64,000 nucleotides of DNA from Cephalotus follicularis (taxonomy: Eukaryota; Streptophyta; Magnoliopsida; Oxalidales; Cephalotaceae). The notes under the pieces are model-generated. The model ran no database searches, was not told the origin of the DNA, and was given only the letters and a program-made list of their open reading frames with translations. This document shows, in pieces, positions 23,943-34,113 of the stretch. A program made the translations under genes and the position numbers. Position 1 is the first letter of the stretch, and each line of letters starts with the position of its first letter. Location: positions 296,206 through 360,205 of the forward strand of contig BDDD01000539.1 of NCBI GenBank assembly GCA_001972305.1, given 5' to 3'.

Positions 23943-24288
23943 AAATCTGTAACACCCCCGGACGGCGGGAGTCATCACAAGGTCATATCATACAGAACCT
24001 AACATAACATATCTGAACATAACATTATTTATTAACCAAAACAGCCAAAAACGTGGCAGTCTTATCATAACATTAAAACTTAACAATTAACCATTTTAAA
24101 CATTTACGGAAAGCTCAAAACATAATCCAGTTCCAATTTAAAACTTAATAACATAATCATTAGTGTTTATGACCACTAAACATAACATAGAGATCACACT
24201 CTAAAATTCAATACATAGGATGGTCATCACTCAATCACACTTTCCCCCGCTGCTCCTGAAAACCTGCCGCATGAAAACAAAAACGTGG

Positions 24289-24303
24289 CTGAGCAAACCT
24301 CAG
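24289..24303 (-). promoter_or_regulatory. Stem-loop CTGAG/CTCAG in Tk1 LTR
   Basis: CTGAG, a 5-nt loop and CTCAG. The same hairpin occurs at 38631-38645 (Tk2) and 44365-44379 (solo LTR), each followed in element sense by a CATGCGGCAGGTT-like block. The conserved position suggests an RNA-level role. Confidence 0.5.
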
Positions 24304-25144
24304 TACGGATAAGGGAAAACAAAATAGTAAACGATAATTTTAAAAGCAGTAAGGTTTCAATAATAACGTAACAGAAATCGTAAGTAATTAAAACAGATAC
24401 ATAATCATAAAATCACATTTGTACTTTTCATAAACTCCATATAACTTCGAAACATTTCAAAACATTATTTATGATTCACAAATCATAGGTCATACTGAGC
24501 CACATACATATCACATCACATAAATTTGGCAAGGGAGGCGCTAATTCCACATGCCCACTAGAATTGAAGTGTACGGCTGTCACGTCCCCGTGCCAGGCCC
24601 ACGACGTGCCTATGGTACGCCCCATAGGTGGGTACAATACTCAGTATTCAGTTATTTCAAAAACATTGATTTATCGAAATCAATTTAAAACACATAAAAT
24701 ATGATTTCACAAAACATATCGGAAAACCGCTCACAACGGTATCATATCATACGTTTCATAACATATCGTATCATTTCACATCATATGTATAAAGTCGGAA
24801 TCATTTAAAATGACAAACCAACTTTAATTTCAAAACATATCAAAACCATAAAACATTATCGATTTCATAAACGAAGAAGCATATCAAAACTGTTTCAGTT
24901 CGAAATATCAGATAGCCAAGGAACAGAAAATCCGTACCTTATGCGTTCACAAAGTACTTACGATAGACGATTCAAACGAATTCCACTTGAAGCACAATAA
25001 TCTAAAAGACAACCAAAATCATACGTATAAGAGTCTAAGACACATCAGAAGCATTAAACAGACTCTTAACAGTGTTTGGAAAAGACTCGGATCGATTCGA
25101 GGAACAAATGGATCAAAACAATTGAAAACAGTACCATATTGGGC

Positions 25145-25365
25145 AAAACAGTCAACTATTACAGAGCTCCAGCTGACTGGGGAAGCTTGGCAGTCCACTA
25201 ATCACAAGGGCCAGTTGACTACTCAAACCAGCATGCAGGCAGTCGACTGGTTCATACATCCAATCGACTACTCAACCTAAGGCAGTCGACTGTGTTCATA
25301 TGGCAGTCGACTGCTCATCCAATCCAGCCAACTGTCCACAGGAACAGCCGACTGTTCTGGACGAC
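25145..25365. repeat. CAGTCGACTG palindrome cluster (Tk1 LTR)
   Basis: About nine motifs in 220 bp, three of them exact CAGTCGACTG, the rest one or two transitions away (CAGTTGACTA, CAATCGACTA, CAGCCGACTG). Spacing is about 15-30 bp. Confidence 0.85.
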
Positions 25366-26468
25366 AGAACAGTAGGAAACATGACAATTTGATACAGAAA
25401 CGTGTTCAAATGAGTGCAACACTTAACCAGAGACACAAGGACATAATTATATGACATAATTTAACATTTATATGTCTTAGGAACACACAATTGACAGGAA
25501 AATCAATTGGACAGTGGCTAGACTCTCAAAAGGAAGCAAGAAGACATGCATACATATATGTCCTGATTCTATCCATAATTGTTTATAGATGTTATAAAAC
25601 CAGTTTGTGACAAGTCTAGGTGTATTACACATGTTAACAGACTGATTAACATAAAGACAAAACATATTAACATAGGAATTGAAACCAAAGGACATTAAGA
25701 GCATAAAACTCAATTTATGACATTGGAACAAAACCATCACTGGAGGGAACGAATTTAACTAACCTGTAATGGTATTGGAAACATAGAAACAGAAGAAGGA
25801 ACACTACAAAATAGTTGTGAAACGGCTGCACACAAGGACCAGAAGGAAACCAAACAAAGAGATACACAATATGTATAACAAACCAGAAGAATTCAACCTA
25901 AAAGAACAACAAAAGGAGTTGAGATTACCTCTGTAACGATTTCACAAGGATTAGACAAACTCCAACAGTGCAGAATCGACAATGAGAGGTGGAGAAAACA
26001 ATGGCATAAACCAACACACTAGCATTCTTAAAACAAGAAGGAAATGAGTGATTTGGGGAATGAATAAGGAAGAAATGAGACAAGAATATGTTGAATATGG
26101 AAAAGGGAGATTGAAGACGTGTGAGAGTAATGAGGGAGGGAAAAAATTTGGGTGAAGGAAGAAGAAGGAATAGGAAAGAAAGAAGAAAAAGAAAGAAAAG
26201 GAAAAGAAAAAGAAAAGGAAATAATTAAAATAAATAAAATAAAAAGGTTTATAAAATAAAATGAATTGTTTTAATGAAATAAAATTTTGATAAAATAGGA
26301 CCAAACCCAACATATCATTAAATACCCAAAATGGGACTGGTATCAGTCAGCCCAAATCACATAAGCCCAAAACACAGGGCAACCAGACTTTAAAATTAAC
26401 CAAAATTAAAAGCCCGAAAACACACATAAAATCCGTAAAATACATTTACGAACGAGCAGGGTATTACA

Positions 26469-26473
26469 CTCCA
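26469..26473. repeat. Target-site duplication of Tk1 (CTCCA), right copy
   Basis: Perfect partner of 20455-20459. Cp2 sequence resumes here with the protease end of the gag-PR region. Confidence 0.9.
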
Positions 26474-26508
26474 GCTCCAAGCTTTCTAACTTTTCTTAGT
26501 CCCTACAA

Positions 26509-27501
26509 TTAATTGCAAAGGTTAGTTCCACATCCAGTATCTAATACCCATGAATAACTACTATTCAAAGCTAGATTAAGTTCAATCATGAACATACCTG
26601 ATGTACTCGCACCATGCGGGTTATCAGCAGAGAAAACAGCAACATGACAATCCTTTTTCCAGTGCTCGGTCTTACCGCACTGGAAACAAGCACCTTCAGC
26701 AGCTAACTTCTTCATACGATCTTTGGCAACATTCCCACTAGCTCCAAGCTTCCCCTTCTTCTTATTCTTCTTCTTATTCTTACCCTTGCCTTTTGTGTTG
26801 ACAGGCATGAGCACGCCCTTCCCTTTACAGGAAGATGAGGCACTGCCCTTTCCTTTGGCAGACCTAGAAGAAGGAAGAAGTAGGGAGTGGGTCTTTGACT
26901 TCCCAGAGTCAAAATTGGCCTCAGTCGTCCTCAACATAGCAATCAGCTCAGATAGAGTTACCTCTATCTTGTTCATGTGAAAGTTCACCAAAAACTGTGA
27001 GAATGACTTAGGAAGGGACGTCAAAATAAGATCCACATATAGATCATGGTCCATGACAAACCCTGATTGAGCTAGCTGCTCAATCATGTCTATCATTTTC
27101 AAACCATGCTCATGGACTGAAGCTCCCTCTTGCATATGAGCCTAAAAGAGTTTGCGAGATAGATTGAACCTTTGAGTCCTAGACTCAGCTCCATACATCT
27201 CCTGGAGATGGAGTAGTATAGCAGATAAGGTCTCAATCTTCTCATTCTAATGCTGAAGCTCAGGTGTCATTCCAAGAAGGGCAAGACATCTAGCCTGCTC
27301 ATCATCTTCTAGCCACTTGGCTAGTCACTCACTCTCTTCGGGCGTCGGATCTTCACCTAGTGAAGGAGGCCCCCCAGTCATCACATAGGCCATTTTATTG
27401 GCCGTAAGGACAATCTTGAGGTTACGGTGCCAATCGTTGAAGTTGGGCCCCTCAAGTTTGTTTGTCTCAAGTATACAGGACATTGCATTTGTTAAAGCCA
27501 T
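26509..27501 (-). pseudogene. Cp2 gag and start of protease
   Basis: Starts at ATG 27501 with MALTNAMSCILETNKLEG and KLEGPNFNDWHRNLKIVLTA (copia gag N-terminus). A few stops interrupt it before the 208-aa frame (27135-26509). That frame carries the gag helical region, a Lys-rich linker (residues 113-130), the CCHC zinc knuckle C150, C153, H158, C163, and the protease active-site start SWVLDTGCGTNLC (D199). Gag packages element RNA. The frame stops at 26509, short of the Tk1 insertion. Confidence 0.85.
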
Positions 27502-28660
27502 ACTAGCAACCTAGATAAGGAAATATAAACATGAGTTAGCATTTATTCCAATATTAATATTTGATAACCATAACACTTGGTCTTTAGTGCTTATGGTTCC
27601 TCCCACTATTCTAATCGTATCCCATACCCCCATATGGAACTCGAGAAGTCTAACTTCCTAGTAGGGATTGGAATCTATCGCAATCATATTATAGCCTCAG
27701 CTAGGGCATGACAAACTATAATATATCCAATGGGTAGGCTTCCTTGCCAATTTGTAGCTAATACAAGATTCAATCATAGTATTCGGCCTTAGATTCAATA
27801 TGGCCTTAGGTAGGGCATGACAAACCATCAGAATCTTGATAAGTCAAGTACCCACAATTTTCATTGGAATGCACTAGTTTTAACATCCACACGTAGGCGT
27901 GTCCAAGTGCTAAAACATAGCCACCCTTTGCGGTGCCCAACACCAACGTTGACATAATATCCCCAAGTTATCAGCCTCAGCTAGGGCATGACAATCCAAC
28001 AACTTAGGAACACTACTCAATAAAAATCGTGGAAAGCCACAGGGAACCACTCCATGGGTTCCTACGTTAATACTTATTATTAAGGTGAGGGAATTTGCGG
28101 TCTCCAATTTTAATTACCGAGCCATTAATTAATTCATTGGTTATATTAGCCAATTCCAATTAATTACGGTTTAGCATGCAAGACGTGTATCTTATGCACC
28201 TTGGACATATTTCTAAAATATGTCAATGGATTGGCAAGGACATTATTAGTAGTGACTTGAGCCCAAAATCACTACTAGGTCTTCCTAGGTGTAAAGATAT
28301 TAAAACTATTTATTACAACAAATAGCATGCCTACATGGCCTTCAAAAATCTTGTACTCCATTTCTCCTTTCCTCCATCTCTCCTTGTAAGGTCTTCTTTT
28401 ACAAAAGGAAGTTTACATTTTCCAAAGAAAAATTACATTTAAAATTACAAGGAAAAATTACAAAAGAAAGGAAAAAAATGGTACAGGCAGGCACCTTATT
28501 ACGAACCTTTAAATGTAATAAATAAATAAATAACCATCCACACAAAGAAAACCATAAACTAGGCCAATGTCCTTTTTCGGGCCATCCATTGTGCATAAGA
28601 CATACATTATATCCAATATAATAAAACCACAAAATAACACAAGCCATAAATAATAACCTA
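27502..28660 (-). other. Cp2 leader, proximal part
   Basis: Non-coding, about 1.16 kb upstream of Cp2 gag, paralleling the Cp1 leader. Short repeated phrases (TCAGCTAGGGCATGACA-like at about 27700, 27810 and 27980) occur. I see no gene. Confidence 0.6.
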
Positions 28661-29521
28661 TGTAATACCCTGCTTGTTCGTATATGTATTTTGTGGGCTT
28701 TTATATGTATGTATGTTTTTGGGCTTTTAATTTGTTTTATTTTTAAGTCCGATTGCCCTGTGTTTTGGGCTTATGTGATTTGGGCTGTTTGATACTACCC
28801 TAAATTTTGGATATGTTAAAGTAATGTTGGGTTGGGCCTATGTTTATATCTTTTAATTTTATCAAAACTCTATTTTATTTTGCAACTTTTAAAATTATTT
28901 TCTTTATTTTATTTTATTTATTTTCCTTCTTTTTCCTTCTTTCTTTTTTTTTTTTTTCCTTTTCTTTCTTCTTCCTTTCTTTCCTTTCTTCTCCCTTCTT
29001 CTCCCGAAACTCTCCCCTCCCCTCATCAATTCCACACGTTTACAATCTCCTTCTTCCTTATTAACCTGATGTTGTCCCCTTAATTTCCTTATCTTTCCCT
29101 CAATTCTCTCTTCTTTTCTCGTTTAAGAATGCCTTTGTCATTGTGTGTATGTCATCCGAAATTCCTCTACCTCTCACTGTCGAATTCTGCAAATTAGGAG
29201 CTTGGTTTTGTTCTTCGATCAGTTCTTCATCAGAATAAGGTTTGTTCTTCTTATTTCAAATTTAAGAATCATGTTGTTCTTGGGTTGGTTTAAGGCAGTC
29301 ATGCATTCTTTTGGTTTCTCTCTTTTGTCTTTGTGTACAGCCAGTTGTCACTGTGTTGTACTGTTTCCTCTGCTATTTTCAGTGTCTTTAACACCATTAC
29401 AGGTCACTAATTGTTGCTGTGATGGTTACTTCTACGTTGTTATAAATTCAATTTGTGCTCAATAGGTTGTTAGAGTCTCTTGGCTTTGATTCCTGCATGT
29501 ATATGTTCTGTCATTGTATTC

Positions 29522-29526
29522 CTATG
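29522..29526. repeat. Target-site duplication of Sv1 (CTATG), left copy
   Basis: CTATG here and at 37120-37124. The uninterrupted site is present once in the Tk2 3' LTR at 46824-46828. Confidence 0.95.
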
Positions 29527-29689
29527 TGTTGGCCTTTGCCACCCCGTTAATTGTATTAACATATGTTATTTTGATGATTAATAAACATATAACACTTGTA
29601 TGCATAATTCTCTGAGCTACAACTTCATATACTCACTTGATTTTGTGTCCAAAGTTGTGCCAAGGTTATTTCTGCAGGTACAGGGTAAT

Positions 29690-30055
29690 CCAGCCGACTG
29701 CCAAGCAATCCAGCCAACTGCCAAGGATGAGTAGTTGACTGCCATGGGTTGAGTAGCCGCCTGGTTCTTCAAACAAGTCCAGAAACTACAGGAACACATG
29801 ATCCAGCCGACTGCCACAGGGGAGCAGTCGACTGCCAGGCCAAGACAGCCGACTGAAGTAGGGCACCAGTCGACTGCCAAGAGATCTAGTCGACTGCCAG
29901 TGAATCCAGCCGACTGTCCACATTTGTGCAAATTCAGGCAGTGACTTCTGAAAACACCATTTCTAGCTCCAACAGCCGACTAGAACAGAGCACCAGTCTA
30001 CTGCCATGTCCACCAGCCGAATGCCGAGAGGAAGCAGCCGACTGTCCACCACCAA
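29690..30055. repeat. CAGTCGACTG palindrome cluster (Sv1 5' LTR)
   Basis: Fifteen or so motifs (CAGCCGACTG, CAGTCGACTG, AGTTGACTG, CAGTCTACTG and similar) spaced roughly 15-35 bp in the U3 portion, ending about 90 bp before the TATA box. Confidence 0.88.
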
Positions 30056-30141
30056 CGGCTATATTCACATATACGCGCCATCAAATCCAGTGGGCTGGAT
30101 TTGTAACAGACCTTTAAAAATAGATCCGTTGGAAGCACAAC

Positions 30142-30149
30142 TATATAAG
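30142..30149 (+). promoter_or_regulatory. Sv1 TATA box
   Basis: TATATAAG downstream of the palindrome cluster. The 3' LTR carries the same at 36669-36676. This probably sets the start of the R region. Confidence 0.7.
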
Positions 30150-30723
30150 GCAAATTGGAGCTCTTGCACAAGCGATTAAGCATTCAAAGTGAATATTCAT
30201 TCAAGCTATCTCAAGTACAATCCCAAAGCATTCAAACATCAAAAGAGATCACATCAAAGCTACAACACACATTACAAAGCTCTAAACTTTACAATTCCTA
30301 TACACTAGAAGCTTTGTGAGAATTGAGCTATATTGTAAACAAATTTGGAGCGAAGGTTGTTGAAGCTCGGTTGGAGTTTCAAGCCTAATCCTTTAAACAT
30401 TTACTTTCACACATACAAGAGAGGTTGTCTCTTGTTTTGCTAGGTTGGGGCAAATTTGTATTCTCTTAGTTGGAGCGAAGGTTGTTGAAGCTCGGTTGGA
30501 GTTTCAAGCGCGGATTGGGGCATACCTAGTGAAATACTCAAGGGGAGGCCTTGGGGAGTGGACGTAGGCGGTTTGCCGAACCACTATACATCTGTTTGCA
30601 ATCTCTCTCAACCCTCCACTCTTTATATTTTCGCATTTGTGTGATTGAGTTTCAATTGATTGTGGTATTTTTACTAGTTATTTTTTATAAGTCTATTCAC
30701 CCCCCCTCTAGACTTCCTACAAT

Positions 30724-30735
30724 TGGTATCAGAGC
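30724..30735 (+). promoter_or_regulatory. Sv1 primer-binding site (tRNA-iMet)
   Basis: TGGTATCAGAGC, perfect iMet PBS, two bases after the LTR end. Confidence 0.95.
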
Positions 30736-30779
30736 GTGGTTGCTCATATTTTTAAGATTAACATCTTGAGTTAAAGATC

Positions 30780-32174
30780 ATGGCCTCAACTAGCATGAAC
30801 AACCAATCTAGAAACAATGACGATGTCTCCGAATTTAAGGTACCATTCTTTAGTGGTGACGATTTTCCATATTGGAAAAGTCGTATGGAAATATACCTTA
30901 AGTCTAGAGACTTTAGAAATTGGCTTAGTGTGAAAAATGGCCCTCACAACCCTAAGAAATTAAATGATAAAAATGAACTCGTTTCCAAATCGGAAGACGA
31001 ATGGGATGAGGATGACTTTAGGAAATTGACTATAGACAATAAGGCCCTTAATATATTGCTAGTGTCTCTAGATAAAACCGAATACAATCTCGTTAGGAGA
31101 TGTACTTCCACACATGAAGTGTGGAAATTGCTTATCCTTACCCATGAGGGTACCGAGCAAGTTAAGAATTCTAAACTTGCTTTATTAAACAGAGACTATG
31201 AATTGTTTAAAATGCAACCGAATGAATCCATCAAGAATTTATATAACCGGTTTCTTGATATTACTAATGGGTTACTTGGTCTTGGAAAGGTTTTTGGACA
31301 GGATGAGCTTGTGAGAAAATTGCTAGGGTGTCTCAATGATGAGTGGGAACCAAAGGTCACGGCAATAGAAGAGTCAAAGGACCTAAAGACCATGGAGATT
31401 GAAGAACTACTTGGCTCCCTCATGACTCATGAGGTAAAATTGAACAAAAAATCCACCAATCTTGTGGAGACAAAGCCGAAAAAGGAAAGAAGGAAGGACA
31501 TAGCCCTCAAGAGCACTCACAAGGAAGAAGTATCAAGTGAGGAGGAGCTAGAAGAAGAGGACTACGTTCTCTTTGCGAAACGATTAACCAAATTCACAAA
31601 GATGAACAAAGCTAGAAGGTTTCAAAAGAGAAACCTCAACAAGGGAGAGGGAAGCAAGAAGGATCCTCCCAGATGCTTCGAATGTAACAAACCGGGACAC
31701 ATCAAAGTGCATTGTCCTCAATTGAAGAAGAAAGATCTCAAAGCTTGGCACTTAAGTGATGATGACTCTTCCGATGATGAAGTCACCGAACAAGTGGCCA
31801 ACCTTTGCTTCATGGCATTGAGCGACACCGAGGATAGCGACAAGGAGGTAGACAATTCTTATACCTTTGGTGAATTGCAATTTGCTTTTGATGAATTGCT
31901 AGTAGAATTTAAAAAGAAATGTTCTCAATGTTCATCACTTAAGAAAAATATGGTTAGCATTGAAAATGAGAAGGACTTGCTAGTAATTGAAAATGAGAAA
32001 TTAAAAAGTGAACTTAGTCTTTTGAAAAATGACATAGCTAAACCTACTCCATCTAATGACAGTGGTAAACAATATGGCCTAGTAATTGTAGATGGTTATT
32101 CTAGGTTTACTTGGGTTATTTTCTTAGCTTTAAAGAGTGATGCCTTAGATTCCTTTGTTAAATTTGGTAGATGA
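30780..32174 (+). CDS. Sv1 gag fused to integrase core by deletion
   Basis: 464-aa frame. Residues about 18-230 are the copia gag domain (FKVPFFSGDDFPYWKSRMEI). An acidic/basic linker follows, then a CCHC zinc knuckle C299, C302, H307, C312, and a coiled-coil-like stretch (about 365-418). At about residue 426 the sequence jumps from gag to the integrase core, GLVIVDGYSRFTWVIF with D438. The protease and the integrase zinc-binding domain that should lie between are absent, so an in-phase internal deletion fused gag to IN. The frame ends at a TGA (32172-32174) that probably replaced CGA, and the homologous IN sequence continues in the same phase beyond it. Confidence 0.9.
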   Translation: MASTSMNNQSRNNDDVSEFKVPFFSGDDFPYWKSRMEIYLKSRDFRNWLSVKNGPHNPKKLNDKNELVSKSEDEWDEDDFRKLTIDNKALNILLVSLDKTEYNLVRRCTSTHEVWKLLILTHEGTEQVKNSKLALLNRDYELFKMQPNESIKNLYNRFLDITNGLLGLGKVFGQDELVRKLLGCLNDEWEPKVTAIEESKDLKTMEIEELLGSLMTHEVKLNKKSTNLVETKPKKERRKDIALKSTHKEEVSSEEELEEEDYVLFAKRLTKFTKMNKARRFQKRNLNKGEGSKKDPPRCFECNKPGHIKVHCPQLKKKDLKAWHLSDDDSSDDEVTEQVANLCFMALSDTEDSDKEVDNSYTFGELQFAFDELLVEFKKKCSQCSSLKKNMVSIENEKDLLVIENEKLKSELSLLKNDIAKPTPSNDSGKQYGLVIVDGYSRFTWVIFLALKSDALDSFVKFGR

Positions 32175-33164
32175 ATTCAAAATGAAAAGAGTCTATCTGT
32201 TGTTAGCAGACGTAGTGATCACGGCAAATAATTTGAAAATCTTGGTTTTGAAAATTTTTGTGATGAACTAGGTATTCATCATAACTTCTCGGCTCCTAGA
32301 ACTCCTCAACAAAATGGTGTTGTTGAGAGGAGGAATAGAACCCTAGAAGAAATGGGGAGAACCATGCTTTGTGAAAACAATTTACCAAAATATCTTTGGG
32401 CGGAAGCCGTGAACACCGCATGTTACATAATAAATAGAGTCATGATTAGATCTATTTTAAAGAAAACCCCATATGAACTTTTCAACGATAGAAAACCAAG
32501 TGTTAGTCACTTGAGACCTTTTGGATGCAGAGTTTTCATTTTAAACAATGGGAAAGATAATCTTGGAAAATTTGATGCCAAGAGTGATGAAGGAATCTTT
32601 CTAGGCAACTCTTTAAATTCTAAGGCATATAGAGTGTTTAATAAAAGAACCTTAATTATTGAAGAGTCTATTCATGTATTGTTTGAAGAGTCTAATAGTG
32701 CTCCGAGAAAGGGAGATGTTGTTGATGATGTAGGTATATTGGAGCAAATGGAAAGCTCGAACATCAACAAAGAAGATGGTGAAGTTGACAAAGTTGAAGA
32801 AGAAGGAGGACATGAAGAAGAAATTCAACAAATTCAAGACACCAAGGAGCCAATAGCAAGAAGAGAAAGATAGTACGTAAAAGACAACGAGATAATCGGT
32901 AATCCTACCGAGGGGGTAAGAACTCGTTCCGCTCTTAGGGAGTATCGTGATAATGTAGCTTTTATTTCCAATATCGAACCCAAAAATATTTTTGATGCTT
33001 TAAATGATGATTGTTGGATTGTGGCTATGCAAGAGGAACTAAACCAATTTCACAAAAGTAATGTTTGGTCATTAGTTCCTAGGCCTAAAAATCAATCCAT
33101 CATCGAAACTAAATGGATTTTTAGAAACAAAATGGATGAAAATGGGTTGGTTATTTGAAATAAA
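32175..33164 (+). pseudogene. Sv1 integrase C-terminal part and RT start
   Basis: Continues the gag-IN phase with stops at 32229-32231 (TAA), 32871-32873 (TAG) and 33156-33158 (TGA). Visible are SDHGK (second D region of the IN core), APRTPQQNGVVERRNRTLEE (catalytic E), KTPYELFNDRKPSVSHLRPF, an acidic linker rich in Glu (about 32750-32850), and then RT N-terminal ALNDDCWIVAMQEELNQF and ETKWIFRNKMDENG. No indel is needed across this stretch, only stops. Confidence 0.85.
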
Positions 33165-33707
33165 TCTAGATTGGTTGCACAAGGTTATAGTCAAGAAGAA
33201 GGCATTGATTATGATGAAACCTTTGCCCCCGTACCTAGACTAGAAGCTATTAGATTGTTAATGGCCTTTGCTTGTTTTAAAGGTTTTAAATTGCATCAAA
33301 TGGATGTCAAAAGTGCATTTTTAAATGGCATTATAAATGAGTCCAAGAAACAAAATAGTGTAGCTCTTTCAACCACCGAAGCCGAATACGTAGCGGTGGG
33401 AAGTTGTTGTGCACAAGTCTTGTGGCTAAAGCAACAACTTTGTGACTTCGACATTAGCATTAGCAATGTTTGCATAACATGTGATAATACAAGTGCTATC
33501 AATTTAAGCAAAAATCCTGTTCAACACTCTAAGTCTAAGCATATTGAAATTAGACATCATTTTCTTAGAGACCATGTTGAAAAGGGTGATATTTTCCTTG
33601 AATATATTGAAACCTTGAACCAAGTTGCAGATATATTCATGAAGCCGCTGGACAATGAAAGATTTTGCACTTTGCGAAGGCAGCTAGGTATGCAAAATCC
33701 CTCCTAA
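33165..33707 (+). CDS. Sv1 RT N-terminal piece fused to RNase H
   Basis: Open frame in the same phase as gag-IN. It begins within RT (RLVAQGYSQEEGIDYDETFA, then HQMDVKSAFLNG) and at about 33340 jumps to RNase H (SKKQNSVALSTTEAEYVAVG, CDNTSAINLSKNP, SKHIEIRHHFLRDHV). The RT palm with the YVDD active site and the first part of RNase H are gone. It ends with ADIFMKPLDNERFCTLRRQL, the usual copia pol end. It cannot reverse transcribe and would depend on enzymes from another element. The phase across both deletions is unbroken. Confidence 0.88.
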   Translation, partial: SRLVAQGYSQEEGIDYDETFAPVPRLEAIRLLMAFACFKGFKLHQMDVKSAFLNGIINESKKQNSVALSTTEAEYVAVGSCCAQVLWLKQQLCDFDISISNVCITCDNTSAINLSKNPVQHSKSKHIEIRHHFLRDHVEKGDIFLEYIETLNQVADIFMKPLDNERFCTLRRQLGMQNPS

Positions 33708-33924
33708 CCCTCAATATATGTGCAAATTGTGATGCTTTGTTAATTTTTGATTGAATTGGCTTAAAAAATGTTTTTCAAAGATCATCATGCATTAAACATT
33801 GAGTTTTTAACTCAATGACATAAAATAGCTCATGTACCTAAGTTGCTATTAGTCCATAATAGTTAACCAAAGGTTTGCAAAACAAATTGGATTGGCATTT
33901 TCTGCATTTCCAAATTCTGCAGAA

Positions 33925-34003
33925 AACAGCCGACTGGACAAATTGTCCAATCGACTGCCTGCCATCCAGTCGACTGGCATTAAAGGCCCAGTCAACTGGA
34001 AGT
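33925..34003. repeat. CAGTCGACTG palindromes upstream of Sv1 extra ORF
   Basis: Four motifs in about 80 bp (CAGCCGACTGG, CAATCGACTG, CAGTCGACTGG, CAGTCAACTGG), outside the LTRs, between RNase H and the extra ORF, about 110 bp before its probable ATG at 34114. Confidence 0.8.
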
Positions 34004-34113
34004 GTGGGAATCAGGGTTTTAAAAACCGAATTCCCTTCTGATTTTTCACTTCCTTTCAAATTAAAAAATGCCCAAACCCTAAACTCTCTCAATTCGAACC
34101 AACATTCAACCTC

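Larger units (their letters stand above)
20460..26468 (-). mobile_element. Tk1: Tekay/Del-like gypsy, internally deleted
   Basis: Minus-strand element with a full 5' LTR (23948-26468), PBS, gag, PR, RT and part of RNase H, then a direct jump into the last about 440 bp of the 3' LTR (20460-20903). The integrase, PPT and most of the 3' LTR are gone. The CTCCA target duplication is intact, so the deletion happened after insertion. The LTR and protein sequence match Tk2 (28661-48707), so they are one family. Confidence 0.9.
23948..26468 (-). repeat. Tk1 5' LTR
   Basis: 2521 bp. On the minus strand it starts TGTAATACCCTGCTCG and ends GGGGGTGTTACA. It includes a pyrimidine/purine-rich tract (about 26130-26230), a CAGTCGACTG cluster (25145-25365), the conserved block near 24535-24640 and the hairpin at 24289-24303. 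No gene is present. Confidence 0.93.
29527..30721 (+). repeat. Sv1 5' LTR
   Basis: TGTTGGCCTTTGCC...CTTCCTACA. It contains a GTCGAC palindrome cluster, a TATA box at 30142-30149 and a duplicated block of about 40 bp (near 30346 and 30470, core GGAGCGAAGGTTGTTGAAGC). It is about 150 bp longer than the 3' LTR because of repeat-copy differences. Confidence 0.95.

Noticed and set aside
25951..26313. 120-aa Phe-rich frame that could look like a membrane protein
   Set aside because: It is produced by the purine/pyrimidine-rich tract of the Tk1 LTR; equivalent frames occur at 28832-29083 and 46154-46371 in sister LTRs and are not conserved as protein.
29690..30055. Regularly spaced palindromes as a CRISPR-like array or cloning-site artefact (SalI GTCGAC)
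   Set aside because: Spacing is irregular, repeats are degenerate, and the clusters lie at homologous places in several LTRs of a plant genome. Decay by transitions shows age, so they are neither CRISPR repeats nor linkers.
33875..34113. Upstream extension of the Sv1 extra ORF to an ATG at 33875
   Set aside because: The extension covers the palindrome spacer and is in a different phase from the likely start MAPKRQK at 34114; it is open by chance before the frame break near 34220.
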